Source: Candidatus Tectomicrobia bacterium | GTDB taxonomy: Bacteria > UBA8248 | Length of the DNA stretch: 64,000 nt | Assembly: GCA_016192135.1 (NCBI GenBank) | Contig: JACPUR010000041.1 | Location: forward strand, 285,164 to 349,163 | Reading direction: 5' to 3' | Shown here: piece after piece, positions 16,947 to 25,525 of the stretch | Numbering within the stretch: the stretch's first letter is position 1 | Layout: the number at the start of each line of letters is the position of its first letter | Notes under the pieces: generated by a model | What the model was told of the DNA's origin: nothing | Seen by the model: the letters and a program-made list of their open reading frames with translations, nothing else | Databases searched by the model: none | Translations under genes and position numbers: made by a program

Positions 16947-18179
16947 ATGCGTGGCCGAGAAACGGACAAGAAACCGGACATCTTAGCGGCCGACCGGGAC
17001 GAGCCGGTCAGCCTGATGGAGCCGCTGCTGGTGAGCGAAAGCTCCAGGCACCGGGCGGCCCTGACGGACCTCGCGGTCGAACTGGCGGCCCGATCGGCGG
17101 GATTCCGGCGCAGCCTGCCGGAGGGTGTATTGACCGCGCTCGCCGATCTTGTCCGGGCGATGAACTGTTATTACAGCAACCTGATCGAGGGCCACGATAC
17201 CCATCCCGTCGATATCGAGCGCGCGCTCAAGGGCGACTACAGCGCCGACGCCAAGAAACGCAACCTCCAGCTCGAAGCCAAGGCTCATATCACCGTCCAG
17301 AAATGGATCGATGAAGGAGGTCTGCGGGGCCGCGCCGCGACAACTGAGGGCCTGTGCGAGATCCATCGGCGCTTCGGCGAATTGCTGCCTGAAGACCTCC
17401 TCTGGGTAGAAAACCCGGATACAGGAGAAAGGCTCAAGGTGGTCCCCGGTGCGCTCCGCCAGCGCCACGTCAAGGTGGGCCTCCATATTCCTGTGAGCTC
17501 CGGTGCCGTGCCGCGCTTTCTGGAGCGCTTCGAAACCGTCTACAGCCAGCTCGGCAAGACCGACGCCATCCTGGCGGCCGCCAGTGCGCATCATCGGCTG
17601 CTCTGGATTCACCCCTTCCTGGACGGCAACGGCCGCGTCGCCCGCCTGATGTCCTATGCGATGCTGCTGGGAACCCTCGATACGGGCGGGATCTGGTCCA
17701 TCGCGCGGGGCCTCGCCCGCAACCAAAGCACCTACAAAAGCCAGCTGATGGCCTGCGATACGGAACGCCGCAACGATCTCGACGGAAGAGGGCCGCTAAG
17801 CGAAGAGGCTTTGGCGGAATTCACGCACTTTTTCCTTTCCACCTGCCTCGACCAGGTGGCATTCATGGAAGGGCTCGTCCAGCCCGACCGGCTGCGCGAC
17901 CGCATCCTGATCTGGACGGAAGAAGAAATCCGGGCCGGTGCCCTGCCCCCGAAATCCGGCGCCGTCCTGGAAGCGGTGCTCTATCGCGGGGAATTGCCCA
18001 GGGGCGAAGTCGCCCGTCTGATCGACACCGGCGAGCGTCAGGCAAGGCGCGTGACCTCAGTGCTCATCGAGCGCGAAGTGCTGGTCTCGGAAAGCACGCG
18101 CGCGCCGCTACGCCTCGCCTTCCCCGCCAAACTCGCCTCCCGCTGGATGCCGGGGCTATTTCCGGAAAGGGCGGCATAG
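16947..18179 (+). CDS. Fic-domain protein
   Basis: A 410-residue protein. The Fic active site is HPFLDGNGRVAR near residues 225-236 (consensus HxFx(D/E)GNGRxxR), with the catalytic histidine present. Near residue 75, YYSNLIEGHDT matches the (S/T)xxxE(G/N) inhibitory helix of class II Fic proteins, where the glutamate blocks ATP gamma-phosphate binding. The C-terminal 120 residues (GAVLEAVLYRGELPRGEVAR to LIEREVLVSESTRAPLRL) look like a winged helix. Fic enzymes usually AMPylate a protein target. The stop codon touches the start of the next gene (TAG ATG), so this is the first gene of an operon with two restriction-type genes. Confidence 0.92.
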   Translation: MRGRETDKKPDILAADRDEPVSLMEPLLVSESSRHRAALTDLAVELAARSAGFRRSLPEGVLTALADLVRAMNCYYSNLIEGHDTHPVDIERALKGDYSADAKKRNLQLEAKAHITVQKWIDEGGLRGRAATTEGLCEIHRRFGELLPEDLLWVENPDTGERLKVVPGALRQRHVKVGLHIPVSSGAVPRFLERFETVYSQLGKTDAILAAASAHHRLLWIHPFLDGNGRVARLMSYAMLLGTLDTGGIWSIARGLARNQSTYKSQLMACDTERRNDLDGRGPLSEEALAEFTHFFLSTCLDQVAFMEGLVQPDRLRDRILIWTEEEIRAGALPPKSGAVLEAVLYRGELPRGEVARLIDTGERQARRVTSVLIEREVLVSESTRAPLRLAFPAKLASRWMPGLFPERAA

Positions 18180-19100
18180 ATGGCGCTGTCCCTGAAAGAA
18201 AGCCAAGCGCTGACTGAGTTAGCGGACCGTCTTTATCCGTTCCTGCCGGGCAAGCCGCATCCGTATGCGGACCAAAGCCTTTCCTTTCCGGGGGTGGCGG
18301 CAAAGCTTGGGCTTGCCGGGTACTGGCCGGCAGGAAGCAAGGGTCCCGCCATTACAAGACTCCTCACAGCAACGCTGGAAACGGAACGCGGGCGGTTTTG
18401 TCCGCTCATCCTTGCCATCGTGCAGCAGGGCATGGCCTACAGGATGAAGAAAGACCCCGTGACGCGCGAGGAGATTGAAGAGGTAAACGCGATAATCCTG
18501 CGCGTCGGATTTAAAATTCCGGAGCTGCTCGACCCAGAATTTCTAAACGGGTTGCCGAGAAAGGACAAGAGCAAGTCAGCAGATACGAGCGCACCTGATC
18601 CCAAGGCTATCGCTGATCTTCAAAAAAAGCTGACGGAGCTTCAAGCCGTAAATGCGGTGGAACGTGGATTTGCTTTCGAACGGCTCCTCTCGGAACTGTT
18701 CGGTCTGTATGGACTGACTCCTCGGGGCGCCTTTCGTCTGACTGGCGAACAGATTGATGGAAGCTTCGAACTGGAGAGCGATGTTTATCTCCTGGAAGCC
18801 CGCTGGCGAAACGAGCGGGCGACAAATGCTGACCTCCTGGTTTTCGCGGGAAAAATTGCTGGAAAGGCGCAATGGTCACGGGGGCTCTTCGTCAGCTACG
18901 CAGGATTTAGCGAAGACGGACTTCAGGCATTTGGCCAGGGGCGGCCGACCAACCTAATCGGTCTGGACGGCCTTGATCTCTATCACATCCTGTCCGGTAT
19001 GCTGGATTTGCGGGAGGTCCTCCGGCGCAAAGTGCGCCGCGCCGCCGAGACGAACCGCGTCTTCGTGCCGGCAAGAGAATTATTTGAGAATGTAACCTGA
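18180..19100 (+). CDS. Mrr-like restriction endonuclease-fold protein
   Basis: A 306-residue protein. Residues 1-120 are helical. The C-terminal half has the Mrr-type nuclease layout: RGFAFERLLSELFGLYGL, then GEQIDGSFELESDVYLLEARW, then GLFVSYAGFSEDGLQAF. The catalytic pattern is D (QIDGSF), about 13 residues, then E-A-R, so the usual lysine of E-x-K is arginine. That change could weaken cleavage or mark a DNA-binding-only version. It lies directly between Fic and the single-chain restriction-modification gene on the same strand, which points to a joint role in DNA targeting. Confidence 0.75.
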   Translation: MALSLKESQALTELADRLYPFLPGKPHPYADQSLSFPGVAAKLGLAGYWPAGSKGPAITRLLTATLETERGRFCPLILAIVQQGMAYRMKKDPVTREEIEEVNAIILRVGFKIPELLDPEFLNGLPRKDKSKSADTSAPDPKAIADLQKKLTELQAVNAVERGFAFERLLSELFGLYGLTPRGAFRLTGEQIDGSFELESDVYLLEARWRNERATNADLLVFAGKIAGKAQWSRGLFVSYAGFSEDGLQAFGQGRPTNLIGLDGLDLYHILSGMLDLREVLRRKVRRAAETNRVFVPARELFENVT

Positions 19101-19212
19101 CAATATTTTAGCAGTTCGGCGCACGGATTCACTCGCCCGGGCCGATTGTATGAAATCCTCTTCTTTGGCAAAGTGTCTCCCGCCCATGTAGAGCCACCGC
19201 CCCGGAGGCCCG

Positions 19213-22200
19213 ATGGACGCCGCCGAAGCCTATTTTCGCGATCTGCGCGAAATCCGCCGCACCGGCGCGGGCGTGGCCGAACTTTCCTACTATGGTCCTC
19301 TCCGCAACCTCCTGAACGAGATCGGGAAATCGCTCAAACCCCGGGTGAATTGCGTCATGCCCCTCGCTGACCAGGGGGCCGGGATGCCGGACGGCGGGCT
19401 GTTCACCCGGGACCAGTTTCAGCGCGGGAGGGGGGAACCTCTCCCCGGCCAGATACCCGCCCGGGGCGTGATCGAAGTAAAGTCCACCAAAGAGGACGCC
19501 TGGGTGACGGCGAGCGGGAAGCAGGTCTCCCGCTACTGGAAAAAGTACCGTCAGGTCCTGGTGACGAACTACCGGGATTTCGTTCTCATCGGCCAGGACC
19601 AGGAAGGCCGTCCCGCCAAGCTCGAGTCCCTCCGCCTCGCCGGGAGCGAGGCCGAATTCTGGGGGACGGCCTCCCGCACCATCGCGCAGAAGGAGGGCGA
19701 ACGCCTAACGGAATATCTCAAGCGCGCGATGCTCCATGCCGCCGCACTCGCCGACCCGCAGGACCTCGCCTACTTCCTCGCCTCCTACGCGAAGGAGGCC
19801 AAGGCCCGCATCGAGGGCTCTGATCTTCCCGCCCTCGGGGCCGTGCGCGAAGCGCTGGAGCAGGCCCTCGGCCTGAAATTCGAGGGTGAGAAGGGGGATC
19901 GCTTTTTCCGCTCTACCTTCATACAGACCCTCTTTTACGGCGTCTTTTCCGCCTGGGTGCTCTGGGCCAAGACCCATCCGCCCGGAAGCAAAGAGCGCTT
20001 CCACTGGCGCGAGGCGGCGTGGTCCCTCAAGGTTCCCATGATCCGCGCGCTCTTCGAGCAATTGGCGACTCCCACGCGGCTGGGGCCGCTTGGGCTGGAG
20101 GAGGTGCTGAACTGGACGGGGGCGGCGCTCGACCGCGTGGACCGCGCCTCCTTCTTCCAGCGCTTCGAAGAGGGGCACGCCGTCCAGTATTTTTACGAGC
20201 CCTTCCTCGCCGCCTTCGACCCGGAGTTACGGAAGGAACTCGGCGTCTGGTATACGCCTCCGGAAATCGTGCGCTACATGGTGGAGCGCGTGGACGCCGT
20301 GCTCCGCGCCGAACTCGATATTCCGGACGGCCTGGCCGACCGCCGCGTCTATGTTCTCGACCCTTGCGCGGGGACGGGCTCCTACCTCGTTGAGGCGCTG
20401 CGCAGGATCGCCGACACCCTGCGGGAAAAAGGCGGAGACGCCCTCCTCGGGGAGGACGTGAAGCGCGCGGCGATGGAACGCGTCTTCGGCTTCGAGATTC
20501 TGCCCGCCCCCTTCGTGGTTTCTCATCTCCAGCTTGGCCTCCTGCTCCAGAATCTCGGTGCACCTCTCGGGGATACCGAGCGCGCGGGGGTGTTCCTCAC
20601 GAATGCCCTCACGGGCTGGGAGCCACCGGAGGAACCCAAGACAAAGTTTCTATTTCCGGAGTTGGAAGCCGAGCATGACGCAGCGGGGAAGGTAAAACGG
20701 GAAGTGCCCATTTTGGTAATCTTGGGGAATCCTCCTTACAACAGTTTCGCCGGGGTGGCAGTCGGTGAGGAACGAGACCTCTCCACCGCATACCGCACCA
20801 CGCAACGAGCTCCAGCCCCTCAGGGACAGGGGCTCAATGACCTCTATGTTCGATTCTTCCGAATGGCGGAACGCAAGATCGTGGACAGAACAGGCAAAGG
20901 AATTGTCTGTCTTATCTCCAATTATTCCTGGCTTGATGGGCTGTCTTTTCCCGGCATGCGCGAGAGATACCTTGATGCGTTTGACCACATCTGGATCGAC
21001 TGCCTGAATGGGGACAAGTACAAGACAGGAAAGCTAACTCCTGAGGGCGAACCGGACCCCAGTGTCTTCTCGACCGAATTCAACCGGGAAGGTATCCAGG
21101 TGGGGACGGCCATCGCTTTGCTTGTCCGGGAGGGGAAGCCGAGAAAGACTGGTGAGGTCCGGTTCCGCCATTTATGGGGCAAGAACAAGCGCGCCCGACT
21201 TGTTGAGACCGCAGCACAGGATGGCAAGAGTCTATACCAAACGGCGACCAGCCCTGCTGAACTCGGTTTCCCCTTCATGCCTGTGCGGGCGCAATCCGCG
21301 TATTTTGGGTGGCCCCTTCTTCCAGAGGTATTCCCTGTCTCCTTCCCCGGGGTCAAAACCAGCCGGGATAATGTGGTGGTTGACATTGACCGGGAGCGGT
21401 TGGCCCGACGCATGGAGCAATATTTTGATCCGACGATCAGCCATGAAGAAATGCGGCGCATCGCCCCAGGGGTAATGGCGGCCACCGCACGGTTCAAACC
21501 AGAGGCAATCCGCGACCGACTTCTAAAGCGGGGCTTCTTGCCGAACAACATTGTTCGGTGCTGCTATCGCCCCATGGACGTGCGGTGGCTCTATTGGGAG
21601 CCCGAAACAAAGTTGTTGGATGAAAAACGAAGCGAATATTTTCCGCACGTCCGGGAAGGCAATATCTGGATGAGCGCGGGCCAGCGGAACCGGAAGGAAG
21701 CATTCTACCAACCGCAGGTTACCACTCTCCTAACCGACCATCATATCGTCGAATCGAATGTTAGCATGTTCCCCCTTTTTCTCTTTGATCCCATCTTTGC
21801 CGGGGACAAATCGGGTGGGCAAAAAGCCAATCTGAGCCGGGAGGCTGAGAACTACCTATTGAAGATCGGAGGGACTGAGCGGGATCTCTTCTTTCATGCC
21901 ATCGCAGTTCTTCACGCTCCAGCGTATAGCAGTGAGAATGTGAGTGCGTTGCGGCAAGACTGGCCGAGGGTGCCGCTTCCCGCTTCGAAGGAAACCCTCC
22001 TCGCCTCGGCGGAACTGGGCCGGAAGGTGGCGGCCCTCCTCGACACGGAGAGTCCCGTCCCAGGCGTCACGGCGGGGAAGCTGCGCCCCGAGATGCGCTC
22101 CATCGCTGTGGTTTCAGGATTTGGGGGCAAGAAACTGAGCGCGGCGGACCTGGCGGTCACGGCAGGCTGGGGCCACGCGGGAAAGGGGGGCGTCACCATG

Positions 22201-22620
22201 CCGGGCAGAGGGAAGGTTATGGCTCGGCCCTACGAACCCAGGGAGCGGGAAGCCATCGCCGAGGGGGCGGAGGTGCTGGGCCTCACGCCGAAAGAAGCTC
22301 TCAAGGGGCTGGGCGCGGATACACGGGACATTTACCTAAACGACACGGCGTATTGGAAGAATATCCCCGAAAGAGTGTGGGATTACCATATTGGGGGCTA
22401 TCAGGTCATCAAGAAATGGCTGAGCTACCGCGAGCGAGACCTCTTCGGCCGCGCCCTCACGGCAGATGAGGCGCGCGAGGTGACGGACATGGCCCGGCGG
22501 ATCGCGGGCATCCTCCTTCTGGAGCCTGCCCTTGATGCGAACTATCAGGCCATTAAGGGAGCGGCCTTCGTTTGGGGAAACGGCTCCTTGGTCTGCTCCC
22601 CGAATCTGAGTCCACCCTGA
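19213..22620 (+). CDS. Single-chain restriction-modification enzyme (Type ISP/IIG-like N6-adenine methyltransferase)
   Basis: An 1135-residue protein with ATG behind GGAGG. N-terminal residues 50-110 carry a PD-(D/E)XK pattern (MPDGGLF, then GVIEVKSTKED). A helical linker follows. The methyltransferase core has motif I VYVLDPCAGTGSYL (about 378-391) and motif IV ILGNPPYNSFAG (about 504-515), the NPPY of N6-adenine enzymes. The last 400 residues form the target-recognition part (FNREGIQVGTAIALLVREG; YQVIKKWLSYRERDLFGR). No helicase motifs were seen, so it is closer to Type IIG or a helicase-less Type ISP relative. The C-terminus LVCSPNLSPP and the stop come from the palindromic element, so a few native residues were replaced. 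Confidence 0.85.
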   Translation: MDAAEAYFRDLREIRRTGAGVAELSYYGPLRNLLNEIGKSLKPRVNCVMPLADQGAGMPDGGLFTRDQFQRGRGEPLPGQIPARGVIEVKSTKEDAWVTASGKQVSRYWKKYRQVLVTNYRDFVLIGQDQEGRPAKLESLRLAGSEAEFWGTASRTIAQKEGERLTEYLKRAMLHAAALADPQDLAYFLASYAKEAKARIEGSDLPALGAVREALEQALGLKFEGEKGDRFFRSTFIQTLFYGVFSAWVLWAKTHPPGSKERFHWREAAWSLKVPMIRALFEQLATPTRLGPLGLEEVLNWTGAALDRVDRASFFQRFEEGHAVQYFYEPFLAAFDPELRKELGVWYTPPEIVRYMVERVDAVLRAELDIPDGLADRRVYVLDPCAGTGSYLVEALRRIADTLREKGGDALLGEDVKRAAMERVFGFEILPAPFVVSHLQLGLLLQNLGAPLGDTERAGVFLTNALTGWEPPEEPKTKFLFPELEAEHDAAGKVKREVPILVILGNPPYNSFAGVAVGEERDLSTAYRTTQRAPAPQGQGLNDLYVRFFRMAERKIVDRTGKGIVCLISNYSWLDGLSFPGMRERYLDAFDHIWIDCLNGDKYKTGKLTPEGEPDPSVFSTEFNREGIQVGTAIALLVREGKPRKTGEVRFRHLWGKNKRARLVETAAQDGKSLYQTATSPAELGFPFMPVRAQSAYFGWPLLPEVFPVSFPGVKTSRDNVVVDIDRERLARRMEQYFDPTISHEEMRRIAPGVMAATARFKPEAIRDRLLKRGFLPNNIVRCCYRPMDVRWLYWEPETKLLDEKRSEYFPHVREGNIWMSAGQRNRKEAFYQPQVTTLLTDHHIVESNVSMFPLFLFDPIFAGDKSGGQKANLSREAENYLLKIGGTERDLFFHAIAVLHAPAYSSENVSALRQDWPRVPLPASKETLLASAELGRKVAALLDTESPVPGVTAGKLRPEMRSIAVVSGFGGKKLSAADLAVTAGWGHAGKGGVTMPGRGKVMARPYEPREREAIAEGAEVLGLTPKEALKGLGADTRDIYLNDTAYWKNIPERVWDYHIGGYQVIKKWLSYRERDLFGRALTADEAREVTDMARRIAGILLLEPALDANYQAIKGAAFVWGNGSLVCSPNLSPP

Positions 22621-22633
22621 ATGCGACTTATCT
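22589..22633 (+). repeat. Half copy of the 77-bp palindromic element
   Basis: TGGTCTGCTCCCC plus GAATCTGAGTCCACC and the following TGAATGCGACTTATC match the left arm and spacer of the element at 8001-8077. The right arm is missing; the IS3-type element begins 9 bp later. The copy replaces the last codons of the restriction-modification gene. Confidence 0.75.
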
Positions 22634-22641
22634 TGTCGTTG

Positions 22642-23541
22642 TGAGGGTCCCCCAAAACCTGGTCCGGGCAACGGGTGAGTTTTCTGGCCCCCAAGGGGGG
22701 CGGGTACCCGCCCCCCTTGGGCGAACTCGCTGGGCGTCCAGTTGCCCGGGGACGAATGCGGTCTGACCTCGTTGTAATCCCTTCGCCACGCCTCAATCTT
22801 GCCCCGGGCGTCTTCCAGGGACAAGAACCAGTTTACACTCAGGCATTCGTCCCGCAGCTTCCCATGGAAGGACTCGGCAAAGGCGTTGTCCGTGGGCTTT
22901 CCCGGCCGGGAGAAGTCCAGCGCCACCCCGTTCTCGTAGGCCCATCGATCCACGGTCTTCGAGTAGAACTCGGGGCCATTGTCACAGCAAATCCGCTTCG
23001 GCGCGCCGCGCCGGTCCTTGAGCCCGCCCAGAAGGGCGGCGACCTCCTCCCCGCGGATGCTTGGCGCCACCTCGACCCCCAGGCACTCCCGGCTAAAATT
23101 ATCGACCACCGTCAGGACCCTGAACCGCCGCCCGTCGAAGGGGACGTCCGACGTGAAGTCCATGCTCCAACATTCCGTTCAGGGCTCCGGCCTCGGGCTT
23201 CTCGCCCCGGACCTGGGTGCGGGGATGCCGCCGGGGGCGCTTGGCCCGCAGGTTCAGGCCCTCCTGGCGGTAGAGCCGCCAGACTCGCTTGTGGTTCACC
23301 CGCCAGCCCTCCCGGCGGAGGAGGACGTGGATCCGTTTGTAGCCCCACCGGACCCGGACGGCGGCCAGTTCCCGGATCCGCATCCTCAAGGCGGCCTGCG
23401 CGGAGGTTTTTCCCCGGTAGCGGTGGCTCGAGCGGGGGAAGCGAAGGGCCCGGCAGGCTCGCCGCTCCGAGACCCGGAAGCCCTCGGCCAGGAACTCCAC
23501 CAGGGGGCGCCGCTGCACAGGCCTTAGAATTTTTTTCGGAG
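22642..23541 (-). pseudogene. IS3-family OrfB transposase, frameshifted
   Basis: Read from the A7 slippery site, the N-terminal part (RPLVEFLAEGFRVSERRACR, YKRIHVLLRREGWRVNHKRV) is the HTH_21 region. An extra G in AACGGAATG near 23165 shifts the frame. The DDE catalytic core then continues in a second frame: SMDFTSDVPFDG, VVDNFSRECLG, CDNGPEFYSK and DNAFAESFHGKLRDECL, with the two aspartates and the glutamate all present. The frame has no stop inside the element and runs on antisense to the neighbouring gene. Confidence 0.82.
22690..22721. repeat. Perfect 32-bp palindrome
   Basis: The sequence is CCCAAGGGGGGCGGGT followed by its exact reverse complement, centred between 22705 and 22706. It lies at the 3' end of orfB, inside the IS3-type element. 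It would form a very stable hairpin in RNA and could serve as terminator or transcription shield. Confidence 0.85.
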
Positions 23542-23786
23542 GACCCCCTGGAGCATGTGCTTGTCCAGGCTCAGGTCGGCCACCATCTGCTTGAGCTTGC
23601 GGTTCTCCTCCTCCATCTGCCGCAGGCGCCTGAGCTCGCTGGGGCCCAGACCCCCGTACTTCTTCCAGCGGTAGAACGTCGCTCGGTGACCCCCAGCTGC
23701 CGGATCACCTCGGCCACCGAAACCCCCGTCTCGGCCTGCTTCAGCGCGAAGGCGATCTGCTCCTCGGTGTACTTCGACTTCCGCAT
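23524..23786 (-). pseudogene. IS3-family OrfA, frameshifted
   Basis: The helix-turn-helix N-terminus is clear (MRKSKYTEEQIAFALKQAE, then VAEVIRQLGVTE). It then breaks where GAGGCGACG would be expected but GAGCGACG is present near 23692. One base later in phase the protein continues as TFYRWKKYGGLGPSELRRL and ends with a stop at 23524-23526 just after an A7 run. Programmed -1 frameshifting at that run normally fuses OrfA to OrfB. The lost base makes this copy defective. Confidence 0.78.
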
Positions 23787-23845
23787 GGCAAAACCCTCCC
23801 CGCTTGGGTTGGAATTCTGCCAGAAACCCTCACTTTATCCCTGGC

Positions 23846-24274
23846 TCAAGATCTTGGGAGAACGTCATCCGAATAGCAGGGCCAGTAGCTCATCCCCTCG
23901 CCCAACTTGGCCGGATTCCCCGGGGCGATGCGGATCTTCGGGTTGATGAGGGCGGGCTCGGGGCGGCTCCATCCCGCGACGGCCGGCAGACCCGAACCGA
24001 CGTACAGAAAGCCCTTGGGGATGGAATACGGTCCAATCTTGACGGGGGTGTTGCGTCCCAGCCAGAGCCTGTCCGCCTGCTGGGCACTTTTCTCAGGGGT
24101 AAGACGGCTAGATGAGCTGTATCGTTGGGGACTGGAGATCTCGATGGAGAACTGCGGGGCGGCCTTTGGGGCGGCCCGCGTCGAGGTTGGCTTCGCTCTT
24201 GAAGCTGGGGTGATGGCAGCCTTCAGAACCTTGAAGACGACCCAGACCACCACGATGAAAATGATCCATTCCAT
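23846..24274 (-). pseudogene. TerB_N-domain protein, truncated
   Basis: A 142-residue fragment. It begins with a membrane segment (MEWIIFIVVVWVVFKVLKAA), then a Pro/Ala/Ser-rich linker, then the start of a TerB N-terminal domain: IPKGFLYVGSGLPAVAGWS, EPALINPKIRI and MSYWPCYSDDV. In full-length relatives the domain continues with SPxxRxxYLxWLAxGR and a TerB_C region, often 600-800 residues in all. Here the frame stops at 23846, 13 bp before the IS3-type element, so the rest has been lost. TerB_N proteins are linked to tellurite-type and phage-stress responses. Confidence 0.7.
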
Positions 24275-24752
24275 CGTCCGGGAGCCTCATTTCTGTGAAG
24301 CCCGAATTTGATCTAATCCATAAATTTTACGAAATTATTGAAACAAGGGCAATCGGTCGAGCGTCGTCTCGCCCAGAGCTTGATCTAGTAGTTCCTTACA
24401 GAAGTTCAGTCTGATTTTTGAGATCGAACTGCAGCTTTCCGCGTCCAGCATCTGGAGGAGGGATTAAAGAGGTCTAGCGGAATTGAACTCCCCGCGAGGC
24501 CTTTGGACCGTCATTCGGATCCTTCATTCTTTGCCGGAACTTTCCCTACCGGCCAGGTCGATGCGCTCGGTTTAGGGCCGGCAAGTCCACTTGTCCGCTT
24601 TCTCGGCTTCTCCAGGCGCATTCTTCACGCCATTCGTAATGGATTCGTCTTTCTTGTCCCTTGCTGCCTTTCGACCGTGACCCGAGCTTACTATGGTATG
24701 ATGACGAGTGGGAAAGACCCCGGATTCCTTGTCCATCCGCAGAGGAGGCCGG
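24275..24752. other. Gene-free interval
   Basis: About 480 bp at the right edge of the island. A TATGAT hexamer near 24696 could be the -10 box of the DUF6508 gene, but no matching -35 is evident. I see no gene or repeat. Confidence 0.45.
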
Positions 24753-25172
24753 ATGAGAGAAACGCCGCCGATCTCAGCGCCTGCGATGGACGCCATTCTC
24801 CGCTTCCTGCCCCTCTTCGAATCGGCGGACTTCCAATCGGGCCGGTGGGTGCTAAAAAAACCCGGGGGCGGCGGCGCGCTGACCTTTCCCTATTATGAGT
24901 ACGGGCGCGACGTCGGCGAGTTCCTCGGCGCCCTGAACGACAACGGCTGGATCATCCCCTTCGACTGGCTTGCCTGGCAGGAGGAGGCGGCGAAGTACGT
25001 CGATTCACCGGCGTTGCTCGAGACCGCGGACGCCGGGACCCTCCGCAGGCTCCTGACCACCCATGCCCGCATGGAGCGGTTCTGCGACGGCCACCTCGCC
25101 GACATGCTCGGGCGCGGCCACATCGCGGCCGTTCTCGGGCGCCTGGCCCGCCTGCGGGAAGATGCCCTCTGA
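24753..25172 (+). CDS. DUF6508-family protein
   Basis: The ATG at 24753 behind GAGGAGG gives 139 residues. The pattern ILRFLPLFESADFQSGRWVL, FPYYEYGRDVGEFLGALNDN, WIIPFDWLAW and RRLLTTHARMERFCDGHLAD, ending with RGHIAAVLGRLARLR, is that of DUF6508, a family of small, mostly helical proteins without known function. They are frequently found near genomic islands. It stands alone, and a GC hairpin begins at its stop codon. Confidence 0.75.
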   Translation: MRETPPISAPAMDAILRFLPLFESADFQSGRWVLKKPGGGGALTFPYYEYGRDVGEFLGALNDNGWIIPFDWLAWQEEAAKYVDSPALLETADAGTLRRLLTTHARMERFCDGHLADMLGRGHIAAVLGRLARLREDAL

Positions 25173-25195
25173 AGCGGGCTTCCCCGACCCGCTTC
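25171..25195 (+). terminator. Hairpin after the DUF6508 gene
   Basis: GAAGCGGG (25171-25178) pairs with CCCGCTTC (25188-25195) across a 9-base loop and overlaps the stop codon of the gene upstream. No strong T run follows. Confidence 0.45.
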
Positions 25196-25525
25196 GTCCG
25201 CGTTTTCGTGCCGAACCAGACCAGGATAGCTTCCTCGGGAGATCGACCGATCCCCAAGAAGAGAGAGACGTCTGTGTGCGTCCGGTCGAATGGTGGCGGG
25301 ATCACTTCAAACAGAAAGCCCGGCGCCTCGCCACCGGGCTCGGGCCCCGCATCCTACGAAGGGCCGCGAGGGCCTCGGTGCGGGATGCCAGGACCGGACA
25401 GTATCTCCTTCCTATAGGGGATCAACACCCTCCTTTTTCTCCCCCGGATGACTCCGAAAGAGCTCCCCGCTCGCTCAGCAGCTCTCCGATTCCTGGAAGA
25501 AAATTCCCCCACCGCCTATGGCGCA
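25196..25525. other. Gene-free interval between convergent genes
   Basis: About 330 bp separating the DUF6508 gene from the convergent phage-type pair. No gene or marked repeat was seen. Confidence 0.45.

Larger units (their letters stand above)
22642..23832 (-). mobile_element. IS3-family insertion sequence
   Basis: A 1.19-kb element read on the minus strand, with orfA, an A7 slippery site and orfB. Both ends begin TGAGGGT when read inward (22642-22648, and the reverse complement of 23826-23832), continuing CCCCCAAAACCTGG on one side and TTCTGGCAG on the other. No target duplication is evident. Both open reading frames carry frameshifts. It lies between the 3' end of the restriction-modification gene and a truncated TerB_N gene. 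Confidence 0.8.

Noticed and set aside
22675-23946. 423-codon open frame on the plus strand across the IS3-type element
   Set aside because: It lies antisense to the recognisable transposase frames and has no motif.
24708-24752. Earlier ATG for the DUF6508 gene
   Set aside because: It has no ribosome-binding site, while the ATG at 24753 follows GAGGAGG and begins the family-like sequence.
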